A stretch of 64,000 bases of DNA. Origin: JBFWVJ01 sp050246795. GTDB taxonomy: Bacteria; Patescibacteriota; Gracilibacteria; JAUYGZ01. Shown piece after piece: positions 43,084-51,814 of the stretch. Below the pieces are notes generated by a model. It saw nothing but the letters and a program-made list of their open reading frames with translations. It was not told the DNA's origin and ran no database searches. Every line of letters starts with the position of its first letter. Within the stretch, counting starts at the first letter, position 1. Where the stretch lies: NCBI GenBank assembly GCA_050246795.1, contig JBFWVJ010000002.1:186001-250000 (forward strand), given 5' to 3'. The position numbers were made by a program, and so were the translations under genes.

Positions 43084-43578
43084 TTATATGAATCTCCCAG
43101 AATTTTTCAATGCTTCTACTCTGTTCACGAATTTGCTTGGATTCGGAACATTCTCCAGCTCAATCACTCCTTGTGTATTGGTGAGTTCGACTTGAACGAC
43201 TCCGTAGTTGAGAAGATTTCTTATGAGACCGTGTTTTCTTTTTTCAATCTTGTTAATTTTGGAAATATCAATATGCACGATGTCATCTTTAATGAGAGGT
43301 ATAAAACGAACATCGATTATACGTTTGTTCGTAAGAGTTAAACCTGAGATTTTCCATTGCAGGAGCATGACAAAAAAGAAATGGTGCACCACTACCAGCA
43401 TGATAAATCCCAATAAATGCAGTATGCTGCGGACAAGAGGCGAAACCGACAAAGCCAGGTCGGCGCTAAGAAATACCACAGCAAACAATACCCAGCCGAG
43501 CAGAAGAAAAAGAAGAGGTCGGATCAACACCACCCAATGGTCGTCAATATTGAATATTATATGTTCTTCGTTTTTCAC
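43084..43578 (-). CDS. Membrane PH-domain (bPH2-like) protein
   Basis: A 164-residue protein with two membrane helices (about 19-40 and 52-75) followed by a bacterial pleckstrin-homology-like domain: GLTLTNKRIIDVRFIPLIKDDIVHIDISKINKIEKRKHG is characteristic of bPH2/YdbS-like proteins. It is the last gene of the metal island operon and overlaps the preceding small membrane gene (ATGA). A specific role in metal handling is not known. Confidence 0.75.
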   Translation of the reverse strand: MKNEEHIIFNIDDHWVVLIRPLLFLLLGWVLFAVVFLSADLALSVSPLVRSILHLLGFIMLVVVHHFFFVMLLQWKISGLTLTNKRIIDVRFIPLIKDDIVHIDISKINKIEKRKHGLIRNLLNYGVVQVELTNTQGVIELENVPNPSKFVNRVEALKNSGRFI

Positions 43579-43808
43579 CAGGAATGACGAAAGATAATAT
43601 ATGATGCCACTATCAATGAAACCACACTCATGCCGTGGAGAATTTTAATGAATTTCACTGAATTTGTTTCAACCAGAGAAGAATTTTTCCTGTCGATAAT
43701 ACGGGAATGACTGGCAATGACATGATTTGTGTTTCTATGAATTGCGTAGAAAATGACGAGTGAAAGGACGTTCAAGACGGTGATGGTGATAAAAACAGAG
43801 ACTGTCAT
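43575..43808 (-). CDS. Small two-helix membrane protein
   Basis: Seventy-seven residues with membrane helices at the N-terminus (VFITITVLNVLSLVIFYAI) and C-terminus (GMSVVSLIVASYIIF). A basic central loop contains several His and Arg. It lies 16 nt after the CDF transporter, and its stop overlaps the next start, so it is clearly within the operon. Unknown family. Confidence 0.6.
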   Translation of the reverse strand: MTVSVFITITVLNVLSLVIFYAIHRNTNHVIASHSRIIDRKNSSLVETNSVKFIKILHGMSVVSLIVASYIIFRHSW

Positions 43809-43824
43809 TTGAATAAAAATAAAT

Positions 43825-44742
43825 CTAGATATCTATCTCGTCTGCTGCTGATTCGGTATGCTTCTCTTCCAGCTGAAGCGTTGTAAAATAAAATCCGTAT
43901 GTGTCTTTTAGCATTTTTTCAGCTTCCTTCAGGATTTTTTCTCCATTGTTGTGATTTTTGATTTGCAGGTGGGATGAAAAAATATTTTTATTTGAAGTGA
44001 GTACCCAGGCGTGTATGTGCCTTATTCCTGTTATTCCATGTATTGAGAGCAGATCCGACTTCACTTTTTCAATGTCTACTTCTTTCGGAACGGTTTGCAT
44101 AAAAATATTCAATGCATCCTTTATGACTTTATAGGAAGCCCATAATAAGACCACTCCAAAGCTCATTCCGAGAATTGCATCAATAGGATTGTAGTCTGTC
44201 AACCAGATCACGACGGTGGCAACAATGATAAGAATACTTCCTATAAATGTTTGCATGATATGCCAAAATGCTCCTTTCATATTGATATTACTTTTTTGCT
44301 GTTCATAGATGAGCTTGAAGGAGATAATCTCTGTTATCAGGCCGCCGGTAGCGGCAACCAGCATGATTCCCGTTGGCAGGTCGTATTCCATGCCAAGCTT
44401 CATATAGCCCATGTACAAAACATAGAGCGCCATAAAAAGCAGAAAGACTCCGTTCAGAAGTGCCCCCATAATCTCTGCTCTCTTGAAACCATAAGTTGCG
44501 TATTGGTTCGCTTCTCTGCTGGAGATTCGATTTGCCACAAAGGCGATCAAGATTCCCCCAACGGCGGAAAAAGTGTGGAACGCGTCTGAAACAACGGCGA
44601 CAGAGCCTGAATAAAAGCCTAAAGCTAATTCAATCAAGAAATACACTCCCGTAAGCCATCCGGTTATTTTCAGTATTCGGGCATTTGCCTTCACTCCATG
44701 AAAACTGCTCCCAGTGTCCTGATGTTCTTGATGGTTGTTCAT
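43825..44742 (-). CDS. Cation diffusion facilitator (CDF) with altered metal-site residues
   Basis: A 305-residue, six-helix CDF exporter of the CzcD/ZitB type with a cytosolic C-terminal domain. In helix 2 the usual HxxxD site reads H56-TFS-A60, and in helix 5 it reads H161-IMQ-T165; both aspartates of the tetrahedral zinc site are replaced while both His remain, and Asp53 of the SDAFH block is kept. The flanking blocks ATYGFKRAEIMGALLNG and GITGIRHIHAW are intact. Transport of Zn in the normal way is therefore unlikely; a different ion such as Cu(I), or a regulatory role, is possible. It lies 28 nt after the RND pump gene. Confidence 0.88.
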   Translation of the reverse strand: MNNHQEHQDTGSSFHGVKANARILKITGWLTGVYFLIELALGFYSGSVAVVSDAFHTFSAVGGILIAFVANRISSREANQYATYGFKRAEIMGALLNGVFLLFMALYVLYMGYMKLGMEYDLPTGIMLVAATGGLITEIISFKLIYEQQKSNINMKGAFWHIMQTFIGSILIIVATVVIWLTDYNPIDAILGMSFGVVLLWASYKVIKDALNIFMQTVPKEVDIEKVKSDLLSIHGITGIRHIHAWVLTSNKNIFSSHLQIKNHNNGEKILKEAEKMLKDTYGFYFTTLQLEEKHTESAADEIDI

Positions 44743-44770
44743 TTTGAGAGATATATAAGTGGGAGTGTAT

Positions 44771-47700
44771 TCACGCCTTCATAGGATACTCGCGTTCCGT
44801 ATTTTTCTGAAGAAGAGAAGAATTTTTTTTGAATTGTTCAACCGCCTTCATCAAAGGTTTTTCACCAAACATTTTAAACATGCCCGGTCGAATGATGATT
44901 TCTACGAGGGTTGATACTATGAGCCCACCGAAAGTGGTGACTGCTAAAGGGTAGAGCAATTCTTTCCCAGGATCATCGGGAGATAGTAGGAGTGGGATCA
45001 GTGCCAGAAGTGACGTCAGAGCGGTCATGAGCATCGGTACAAGGCGGTTTAAAGACCCCTTCACAATGAGCTCCTCCCCGAAAGGAACCCCCTCTTCAGT
45101 TGCTTGATAAAGCCAATATTCTATAAGCAAGATGCCATTCCTTGTGGCAAGTCCCAGCACTGAGATGAGTCCTACGAGGCTGGCCAAACTCATGACATTC
45201 CCGGTCAAAAGCACACCGATCATGGCTCCCAGGTACGTCACGGGGATATTGGCAAGGATCTGAAGCACAAAAGAAACGGATCTGAATTTATAGTACAGCA
45301 CGAGGAGGATCGCGATAAACGCGAAAAAGGTAAAAAGCAGCAAACGTTGGGATGATTCTTGTTGGCTTTGATAGGTCCCCTCGTAGCTCAGGAAGTATCC
45401 TGGGGGCAAAGAGAGTTCGTCGTGCACTCGTTGTTTCAAGGTTTCGATAATGGTGACACTGTCTCCATCCAGAATTCCTGAAGAAATGACCAAACGTCGT
45501 TGGCCGTTGTCGTGGCTGATGCTATTTCTCCCTTCTATTTCGCGGACGTCCGCCACCGCTGAGAGAGGGATGGTATTCCCTTGAGGGGTGTACAAGAGGA
45601 GATGTCTCAATTGGCTCACCTCTTGTAATCGACCTTCATCGAGACGAACGACGAGCTTATAGGATTTATTTCCTTCCAATATCCGACCGATTTCTTCTCC
45701 GGCGAGAAGCGTTTCAATCGTGTCGGTCAGCTCTGCAAAGGTAAAACCGTATTGTGCTGCCCGTTCTCGATCTGGAGTAATCGTTACTTGAGGAACTTTT
45801 ACTTCTTGATCCACGACCGGATTGAGTGTTCCGGGGATCTCTTCGAGTATGTCACGGATTTTGTCAGCGTAGGTTCTTAATTCGTCCAGGTCGGATCCGA
45901 AAAGTTTTATAACCAAAGGCGCTCGCACTCCGGATAGAATATGTTCAATGCGATGCGAAATCGGCTGGCCAATGGTGACATTTGCTTTTTGCAGGTCTAT
46001 TTTCGCAAGAGCGGTCTTTACGTCAGCGATGATCTGGTTTTTTTTTCGTTCGGACAGATCGATATCAACCTCTAATTCGGACACTTCTACCCCATTGGCG
46101 TGTTCGTCTTCTTCCGCTCTTCCTGTGCGACGCGCGGTACTTTTAATCCCGGGTATTTGCAACAGCGCTGCTTCGATTTTCTTTCCGAGTTGATTGGAAA
46201 GATCGAGAGACGATCCCGGTGGGAGGGCAACTCCGATGGTCAGGGTTCCTTCATTGAAGGGGGGGAGAAATTCTTTTCCCGCCTGGAAGATAAGCAACGC
46301 GCTGAGGACAATAGAAACGGCCCCAATAATAAGCCCTATTTTCGCATTACGGATATTCCAACGGATGATTGGTTCCGCTTTTGTTTTTACCCACTTCACG
46401 AATCTGGTTTCCAAGCCCTCCGTTATCATTCTCGTGCCGGGAAGGAGATAGTAGCACATCACCACAGAAATGGTCATCGCCACAATCGTTGAGGCAATGA
46501 GGGCGACGATATAAGAAATCGCGAGTGGGGCCAGGAGTCTTCCTTCAATATTGCCAAGGGCGAAAAGCGGGGTAAAGACGATGACGACCAGCATTGTTGA
46601 AAAAATAATCGATCCTCTCACTTGAGAGCTGGCCTTGAGGATGACTTCGAGGAGGGTCATGTGTTTTAAATGGGCTTCTTTTTGATGATCTTTCAGCCAG
46701 CGAATAGTGTTTTCAACGCCGACAACAGCATCGTCGGTGAGTTCACCGATCGCCACCGCTAATCCTCCCAGGGTCATCACATTGATGCCAATGCCAAGGG
46801 CCTGCAGGATGACAATAGCCGTCACAAAAGAAAATGGTAAAGCGACCAGGGTGATGGCAAGAGCTCTCAAGTTCCCGAGGAAAAGAATGAGAACGAGGAC
46901 TACCAAGATGGCTCCGTCGCGAGTGGCACCGATCACATTATCGATGCCGTTTCGGATGAACTTTTCCTGCTTGAAAAGGTCGGTATGAACTTCAATGTCT
47001 TCCCCCAAAGCTGGGCCAAGACTCGCTAGAGCCTCTTCTATTTTTTCTGTTAACTCGAGGGTATTGATGCCGGGTTGTTTGGTAATACTTGCGATCACTC
47101 CCGGTTGGCTGTTGATGCTGGCGTCTCCACGGGGAATGGCTTGGGAGCCGATTTCGATTTTGGCGATATCGCTCAGCAGGACAAAAGTATTTTCATGTTG
47201 AGCTACTACGGTGTCGGCAATGAGTTTGATATCGCTTGTTCGTCCAATGATCCGTACTGGATATTCGACGGTGTCAGTGGTGATGTAGCCTCCGCCCTTG
47301 TTTTCAACGATGGCTTGGATTTTTTCTTCCACCTCGTTAATGGTCAGCTGATAGTTGGAGAGTTTTATAGGGTCGATTTTGATCTGATATTCCTGGATTT
47401 CTCCACCTATGAGCGTTACGGCAGCCACGCCAGGGACTGTCAGTAACTTGGGGCGGATGGTCCATTCAGCGATATTCCGAAGTTGTCGAGGGTTCGTTTC
47501 GCCAATTTTGCTGGAAATGCCGATCAATTGAATTTCCCCCATGATCGAAGAAATCGGGCCCAGCTGTGAGCTGGCTTCGTCGGGGAGGGCAGCGGCTTGA
47601 AGTTTTTCTGAAACGATTTGCCGAGCGATGTAAATGTCCTGACCCCATTCAAATTCCACAAAAACAAGGGAAAGGCCAGCTGCAGAGATTGATCGAACTC

Positions 47701-47947
47701 TTTGTACGCCGGGCGCACCGTTCATGACCGATTCGATCGGGGTTGAGACGAGCAGTTCTACTTCCTCGGCTGCAAAACCTTCGGCTTCCGTGAAAATGGT
47801 AACCGTCGGTCGATTGAGGTCGGGCAGGATATCCACTGGCACATTGAGCATCACGTAGGTCCCATAGATCATCAGTGCAGCTGACCCCAGGAGCACAAAC
47901 ATGCGGTTCTTTAGGACTTGTCCGACGATAAAATCAAAAATTTTCAT
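44771..47947 (-). CDS. Heavy-metal efflux RND pump (CusA/CzcA family)
   Basis: A 1058-residue proton-driven inner-membrane transporter. The HME-RND start FDFIVGQVLKNRMFVLLGSA is followed by two large extracytoplasmic loops and about twelve helices. Within helix 4, GGLAVAIGELTDDAVVGVENT contains Asp405, Asp406 and Glu412, the acidic proton-relay positions of this family. The end (GGLIVSTLVEIIIRPGMFKMFG) matches CusA/CzcA. It is preceded by its adaptor gene at an 18-nt gap. No outer-membrane TolC/CusC partner is encoded in the window. Copper or silver is the probable ion from context; the sequence alone does not fix it. Confidence 0.94.
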   Translation of the reverse strand: MKIFDFIVGQVLKNRMFVLLGSAALMIYGTYVMLNVPVDILPDLNRPTVTIFTEAEGFAAEEVELLVSTPIESVMNGAPGVQRVRSISAAGLSLVFVEFEWGQDIYIARQIVSEKLQAAALPDEASSQLGPISSIMGEIQLIGISSKIGETNPRQLRNIAEWTIRPKLLTVPGVAAVTLIGGEIQEYQIKIDPIKLSNYQLTINEVEEKIQAIVENKGGGYITTDTVEYPVRIIGRTSDIKLIADTVVAQHENTFVLLSDIAKIEIGSQAIPRGDASINSQPGVIASITKQPGINTLELTEKIEEALASLGPALGEDIEVHTDLFKQEKFIRNGIDNVIGATRDGAILVVLVLILFLGNLRALAITLVALPFSFVTAIVILQALGIGINVMTLGGLAVAIGELTDDAVVGVENTIRWLKDHQKEAHLKHMTLLEVILKASSQVRGSIIFSTMLVVIVFTPLFALGNIEGRLLAPLAISYIVALIASTIVAMTISVVMCYYLLPGTRMITEGLETRFVKWVKTKAEPIIRWNIRNAKIGLIIGAVSIVLSALLIFQAGKEFLPPFNEGTLTIGVALPPGSSLDLSNQLGKKIEAALLQIPGIKSTARRTGRAEEDEHANGVEVSELEVDIDLSERKKNQIIADVKTALAKIDLQKANVTIGQPISHRIEHILSGVRAPLVIKLFGSDLDELRTYADKIRDILEEIPGTLNPVVDQEVKVPQVTITPDRERAAQYGFTFAELTDTIETLLAGEEIGRILEGNKSYKLVVRLDEGRLQEVSQLRHLLLYTPQGNTIPLSAVADVREIEGRNSISHDNGQRRLVISSGILDGDSVTIIETLKQRVHDELSLPPGYFLSYEGTYQSQQESSQRLLLFTFFAFIAILLVLYYKFRSVSFVLQILANIPVTYLGAMIGVLLTGNVMSLASLVGLISVLGLATRNGILLIEYWLYQATEEGVPFGEELIVKGSLNRLVPMLMTALTSLLALIPLLLSPDDPGKELLYPLAVTTFGGLIVSTLVEIIIRPGMFKMFGEKPLMKAVEQFKKNSSLLQKNTEREYPMKA

Positions 47948-47965
47948 ACTGTTCTGAAAAAGATA

Positions 47966-49906
47966 TTATAAAGTCGTTTCTACTGCCAATCCTTCCCTCA
48001 GTTCGACAGGCGATTTTGTCACAATCCAAGCGGCATCGAGATCGTTATCTACATAGGCATATCCGTCATGAATAAATCGTACCGACACCGGGCGTTTTTC
48101 AATTTCCACTTTTTGATTTACGGACCATACGCTTTGACCGTCGGAGAGTTCGAGAGCTTTTTCCGGAATAATGCTTAGGGAAGCGTCGTTACTGACAGGT
48201 ATTTGCACTCTTACGCTCATATGTGCCAGGATTTTTTCATTTCTCTCCGATGGTTTGAGATCTGCTTCTATAAGCACGGTACGAGTTGCCTGATCCAATG
48301 AGGGGGCTATACGCGTTACCTGAGCCAGTATTTGCAAAGAAGCAGCTGATGTGGGAGAAAAAATTATTTCTGCATTCTTCTCAATGAAAACGAGATCAGA
48401 CTCTTTCACAAAGAAGCGGATGAATTTCTTTTCATCGTTTACGATGCGGTATACAGGTCTTTCAAAGTTCACACTGTCACCTTGATTTACATATCGCCGC
48501 GCGATGGTTCCACTAAATGGTGCTACGATAGCCCTTCCAGCCCCGATTTTTTGTTGTATGCTCTGAACCTGCGCATTTTTTACTGTCAAGTCGAGGTCGC
48601 TTTCCAGGAATTGTTGTTCGGCCTCATTTGCAAAAGAGAGTCTTTCGGTAAGAAGTGTATTTTGTTCGGCTAAACTTTTCTGTTTCCCTTGCTCAAGTTT
48701 TTGTTTCTCTCCCGCAATACGCACGATTTCCTGATCCAAATCAACCTGCAAACGAATTTTTTCAGCTTCTGCATTTTTCATTTCACTTAATGCATCAATA
48801 ATTCCATTCGAAAGTTCGACGAGATGATCCGTGTTCTCATCAACTCTTTCTTTTAATTCAAGAATTTCTCCTTCTGTTTCTCCAACGCTGGCTGCTTTTG
48901 TACTAAGAATTTTTACATCTTTTGCGATATCAAGAGCGCGATTGAGAAGATCATCGGTTTTCTCCAGGTCATCCGCTTGTTTTCCCCTCCCCAATTCTTG
49001 AAAGGAAAGAAAATCTTTATAAAAACTCCTCACCTCTCCTTCCAAGTTATAAACCGAATTATAATTTCTTATGCTCACCGCCTGTCGGTATAAATTTTGA
49101 GGGCAAGTATATTGTCCCGTGATACATCCTGATTGGGTAAAAAGAAGATTTTCTGTCGTGGAAATAAGGTCGGAGATCCCATTAATTGTCGAGAGCTGGG
49201 CCTGTTTCAATCGTTGCTGAGCCGAAGAGATCTGCACATCTATTTGAGCCCGTTTTGCCTCTTGTTGGATTTTGGTTGATTCAGCGTTCTTCGTAAGGAC
49301 TTCCACCTCAGTATCGATTTGGGAAAGGGTTTTTTCTTTTATTTGTTGAGCCAGTTCGATGTTTTTTTGAGCAAATGAAAGAGGGTTTTCTCCTATAAAT
49401 CCTTCCTGATTTGGTTGTCCTTTCAAGAACTCTCTTCGTTTCTGAGCGGCGTCTTTTTCGGCATTCGCGAGCGTTAATTCAGCGTTCAGGATGGTTTGTT
49501 CCACGTCTGCATATAAATACCCTAAAACCTGTCCCTTCTGCACCTTGTCTCCTGTGTTGACGGAAAGCTCTTGAACAATCCCTTCTCGCAGAGCGAAGAC
49601 GTCGCTTTCTTGGTAAGGAATGATTTCTCCGGAAGCTTCTATGGTTTGGTTCAATTGATCTGCCGATTTTGCTTTCTCAACCGTTACCAGCGGATATGCA
49701 GATGATGATCCTGAGATGGTTTCTTCATTGTGGCCACCATCGTGTCCCGGGCTGGCAAATACATTCGCCGGAATATCCAAAATCATATTAAGTATCAAAA
49801 CAAATCCCGTGAAAACCGCGCAGGATGCTTTTACAAATGTTGCTTTTCTCATCGAAGCCAACTGGAGTCGAAATCGGAAGAAATATTGGATAAATTTGAG
49901 TTTCAT
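47966..49906 (-). CDS. RND efflux membrane-fusion (HlyD/CusB-like) adaptor, long form
   Basis: A 646-residue adaptor, long for the family (usually 350-520). The N-terminal membrane segment (about 29-50) is followed by a His/Gly-rich stretch SPGHDGGHNEE, a lipoyl-like half-motif (REGIVQELSVNTGDKVQKGQVLG), a very long alpha-helical coiled coil (about 140-430), the second lipoyl half (GRAIVAPFSGTIARRYVNQGDSV) and beta-barrel parts to the end. The long hairpin could span a thick cell wall in place of an outer-membrane duct, but that is speculation. It is coupled to the pump gene by 18 nt. Confidence 0.9.
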   Translation of the reverse strand: MKLKFIQYFFRFRLQLASMRKATFVKASCAVFTGFVLILNMILDIPANVFASPGHDGGHNEETISGSSSAYPLVTVEKAKSADQLNQTIEASGEIIPYQESDVFALREGIVQELSVNTGDKVQKGQVLGYLYADVEQTILNAELTLANAEKDAAQKRREFLKGQPNQEGFIGENPLSFAQKNIELAQQIKEKTLSQIDTEVEVLTKNAESTKIQQEAKRAQIDVQISSAQQRLKQAQLSTINGISDLISTTENLLFTQSGCITGQYTCPQNLYRQAVSIRNYNSVYNLEGEVRSFYKDFLSFQELGRGKQADDLEKTDDLLNRALDIAKDVKILSTKAASVGETEGEILELKERVDENTDHLVELSNGIIDALSEMKNAEAEKIRLQVDLDQEIVRIAGEKQKLEQGKQKSLAEQNTLLTERLSFANEAEQQFLESDLDLTVKNAQVQSIQQKIGAGRAIVAPFSGTIARRYVNQGDSVNFERPVYRIVNDEKKFIRFFVKESDLVFIEKNAEIIFSPTSAASLQILAQVTRIAPSLDQATRTVLIEADLKPSERNEKILAHMSVRVQIPVSNDASLSIIPEKALELSDGQSVWSVNQKVEIEKRPVSVRFIHDGYAYVDNDLDAAWIVTKSPVELREGLAVETTL

Positions 49907-49922
49907 AAATATGAATTAGAAA

Positions 49923-50252
49923 TTAATGTCGGTGAGGAGGTTGGTCGGAATCGTCGTGTGGCTGGACTGGATCATGTCCATGAGGTGCTGTGCCTTCGTC
50001 GTCGTGAGTTCCGGAGGTGACGTTATCGTCATGGGGAGCTGTCCCTTCGTCGTTGTGTTCTTCGGTCGTGATTGGATTATCGTCATGGGGCGCCACATTC
50101 GTTTCACCTTCATGGTGATCCTCCTCTTTCTGGACCGTTTTATCGATCTTGCCCTCTTCGAGAATCGAAGCGGCAGGTGTCGCTGAACTGGAACAAGCGG
50201 AAATGAGAGCAGTAGAAAAGGTAAGCGCGAATAAAAAAAGAAATTTTTTCAT
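49923..50252 (-). CDS. His/Asp-repeat lipoprotein, putative metal buffer
   Basis: A 109-residue predicted lipoprotein: signal peptide with lipobox LISAC (Cys20), an Ala/Ser linker, then an acidic and His-rich region built from repeats of about 17 residues. Each repeat has the core APHDDN or APHGHD and ends HNDEGT or HDDEGT (about residues 55-95); the tail is QPHDDSDQPPHRH. No folded domain is evident. The His-Asp-Asp clusters look suited to bind Cu(II), Zn(II) or Ni(II) at the cell surface. It is 16 nt upstream of the adaptor gene in the metal operon. I know no named family for it. Confidence 0.75.
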   Translation of the reverse strand: MKKFLFLFALTFSTALISACSSSATPAASILEEGKIDKTVQKEEDHHEGETNVAPHDDNPITTEEHNDEGTAPHDDNVTSGTHDDEGTAPHGHDPVQPHDDSDQPPHRH

Positions 50253-50272
50253 AATAAAAAATAGGGTAATAG

Positions 50273-50295
50273 AAAAAAGAGTTTCATAAAAACTC
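50273..50295 (-). terminator. Weak terminator-like hairpin inside the metal operon
   Basis: On the minus strand GAGTTT-TTATG-AAACTC is followed by six T. The six A/T-rich base pairs make a weak stem, so it may only partly attenuate expression of the downstream genes (His-rich lipoprotein, RND pump, CDF). Confidence 0.4.
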
Positions 50296-50314
50296 CTAAC
50301 GATATGTTAGATAT

Positions 50315-50704
50315 TTAGAATCTCATCACGACAGACCTGATGTGTCGTTGAAGAGAATTGTTGGTGAGAAGTGTCCTATCAGTTTTATAGAGTGGTTCAT
50401 AAGCGCTGCTCTCGACGCCGACTTGAACGCTAAAAAGAGCCCCCAGGGTGCTCGAAATTTGATTTTGTAAAAGGTTTATCGTCTGAAAAACAACTGTATC
50501 ATTGGTCTCGTTCTCATCCGTACAATGTTCATCTCCTGGATGACTCTTGTCTTCAGCATGCGAATGAAAAGCATCTTGCACGATATTTTCTCGCTCGCTT
50601 GAAAAAGCAGATGAATGTTCAAAAAATCCAGCAGCACAGATGCCTGAAATGCTGATAAGGAATGCCATTACAAGCGCGATTGAGCTCAAAAATATATTTC
50701 TCAT
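50315..50704 (-). CDS. Secreted His-rich protein of the metal operon
   Basis: A 129-residue protein from ATG 50704; a TTG two codons earlier is the alternative. It has a signal peptide (IFLSSIALVMAFLISISGICAAG) with possible cleavage after ICAA, then a His/Asp/Glu/Cys cluster (HSHAEDKSHPGDEHCTDE) that could bind metal, and a C-terminal region with no recognised motif. A possible promoter places the transcript start on the A of the ATG. Function unknown; a copper sensor or buffer is a guess from context. Confidence 0.65.
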   Translation of the reverse strand: MRNIFLSSIALVMAFLISISGICAAGFFEHSSAFSSERENIVQDAFHSHAEDKSHPGDEHCTDENETNDTVVFQTINLLQNQISSTLGALFSVQVGVESSAYEPLYKTDRTLLTNNSLQRHIRSVVMRF

Positions 50705-50710
50705 GTGCAA

Positions 50711-50738
50711 ATGGTATGTTTTTTCTCTTTTTTGTCAA
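50711..50738 (-). promoter_or_regulatory. Possible internal promoter of the metal operon
   Basis: On the minus strand TTGACA (50738-50733), a 16-nt spacer and TACCAT (50716-50711). The expected start coincides with the ATG at 50704, implying a leaderless message. An inverted repeat GTCAAT-CA-ATTGAC (50734-50747) overlaps the -35 element. Confidence 0.45.
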
Positions 50739-50767
50739 TCAATTGACCCCGAAGAATGGAAGGCAAA

Positions 50768-51526
50768 CTATATTTTCACGGGCATTGAATGCCGCTGACG
50801 GATGCTATAAGTCAGCATAAATCCAAATGATATCAGAGCCGCCGTAAGCCCAAATGGTTCAAAGTACGCGCTCGGAGAGAATTGGGAGGCGAAGTGAGGA
50901 TACGAGTGAATCAGAATGAAATAGGTTCCAAGGGTGAACACTCTGGCTTGAAGCCATCTTTCTTTCTTTAAAAAAGCAATAACCAGGGCTGACCCGAGGA
51001 CGGCAATATGCTGGATGGAGCTTTCAAGTCCAAAATTCAGGTACACAAATACCCAGTTCCAGATCGTGTATCCGATAATCCAGGGAAAGGTCATACTATC
51101 CCAATACAAGTCCTTGTATTTCTTATCGATGTGGATGGTGCCTACCTTATTCAAGGTGACGACCAACAAAATGCCGGCTGCCGCGTTCAGATAATTTGCC
51201 AAGTCACCCGCTTGAATATCTTTCAGGACTGCTTCAAGTATGTTTACCACTAAAAAAACATACACGATCCACCGACACCATTTGGTATTTCCTAATTTTG
51301 TGGTTCTGAAAAGAGAAAGCACGATAATTCCAATCGCGATTGAGAGCACTTTCAGCCATGAGAACCAGTCGTCAACTCCTATCAATAATACCCAACAGGG
51401 CAACAATATGATCGAAGCGATGATGAAAAACCACAATGAAAATCTTGCATACCGATGAAACAGCTCCTGCGTTATGAAGAGTCCGAGAAAGAGAACTAGA
51501 ACGGAGAGGAATGAAATGAAAGTCAT
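50768..51526 (-). CDS. Polytopic membrane protein, unknown
   Basis: A 252-residue protein with about eight membrane helices, rich in Trp. The stretch YWDSMTFPWIIGYTIWNWVFVYLNF is reminiscent of a family I recall as DUF5692, but I cannot confirm that. Two charged loops contain Lys/Arg and Asp. It starts 28 nt after the previous small membrane gene and is thus part of the metal operon. Function unknown. Confidence 0.65.
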   Translation of the reverse strand: MTFISFLSVLVLFLGLFITQELFHRYARFSLWFFIIASIILLPCWVLLIGVDDWFSWLKVLSIAIGIIVLSLFRTTKLGNTKWCRWIVYVFLVVNILEAVLKDIQAGDLANYLNAAAGILLVVTLNKVGTIHIDKKYKDLYWDSMTFPWIIGYTIWNWVFVYLNFGLESSIQHIAVLGSALVIAFLKKERWLQARVFTLGTYFILIHSYPHFASQFSPSAYFEPFGLTAALISFGFMLTYSIRQRHSMPVKI

Positions 51527-51554
51527 AATTTATCTGGGTTATAGCGCGGGTGAT

Positions 51555-51779
51555 TTATATGAGTTTCCCTTTCTTTTCGAGCATCATGTGATGAATCGTG
51601 GCGATCTGAATCCAAATGGCGGCAAGAAAAGAAGTAATGGAGCAGAACATCATGATTTCCTTCGTCGCTCCGAACCAAACGGCCCCGTCTGGCCAGTAAA
51701 GCAAGATCCAAGCCCACATGGCCATACCGCTCAAGCCAAATAAAATGCTCACCACATGGAGTATTTTTGAGAGTTTCAT
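51555..51779 (-). CDS. Small two-helix membrane protein
   Basis: Seventy-four residues with helices at about 5-28 and 42-64; the second carries a Met/His cluster (IATIHHMMLEKKG) at its end. It sits between two other small membrane genes in the operon with gaps of 28 and 35 nt. It might be a copper-chaperoning membrane subunit given the HHMM motif, but this is only a suggestion. Confidence 0.6.
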   Translation of the reverse strand: MKLSKILHVVSILFGLSGMAMWAWILLYWPDGAVWFGATKEIMMFCSITSFLAAIWIQIATIHHMMLEKKGKLI

Positions 51780-51814
51780 AGAAATTTTTAATAAGGTAAG
51801 GAGTCCGTAAGAAA

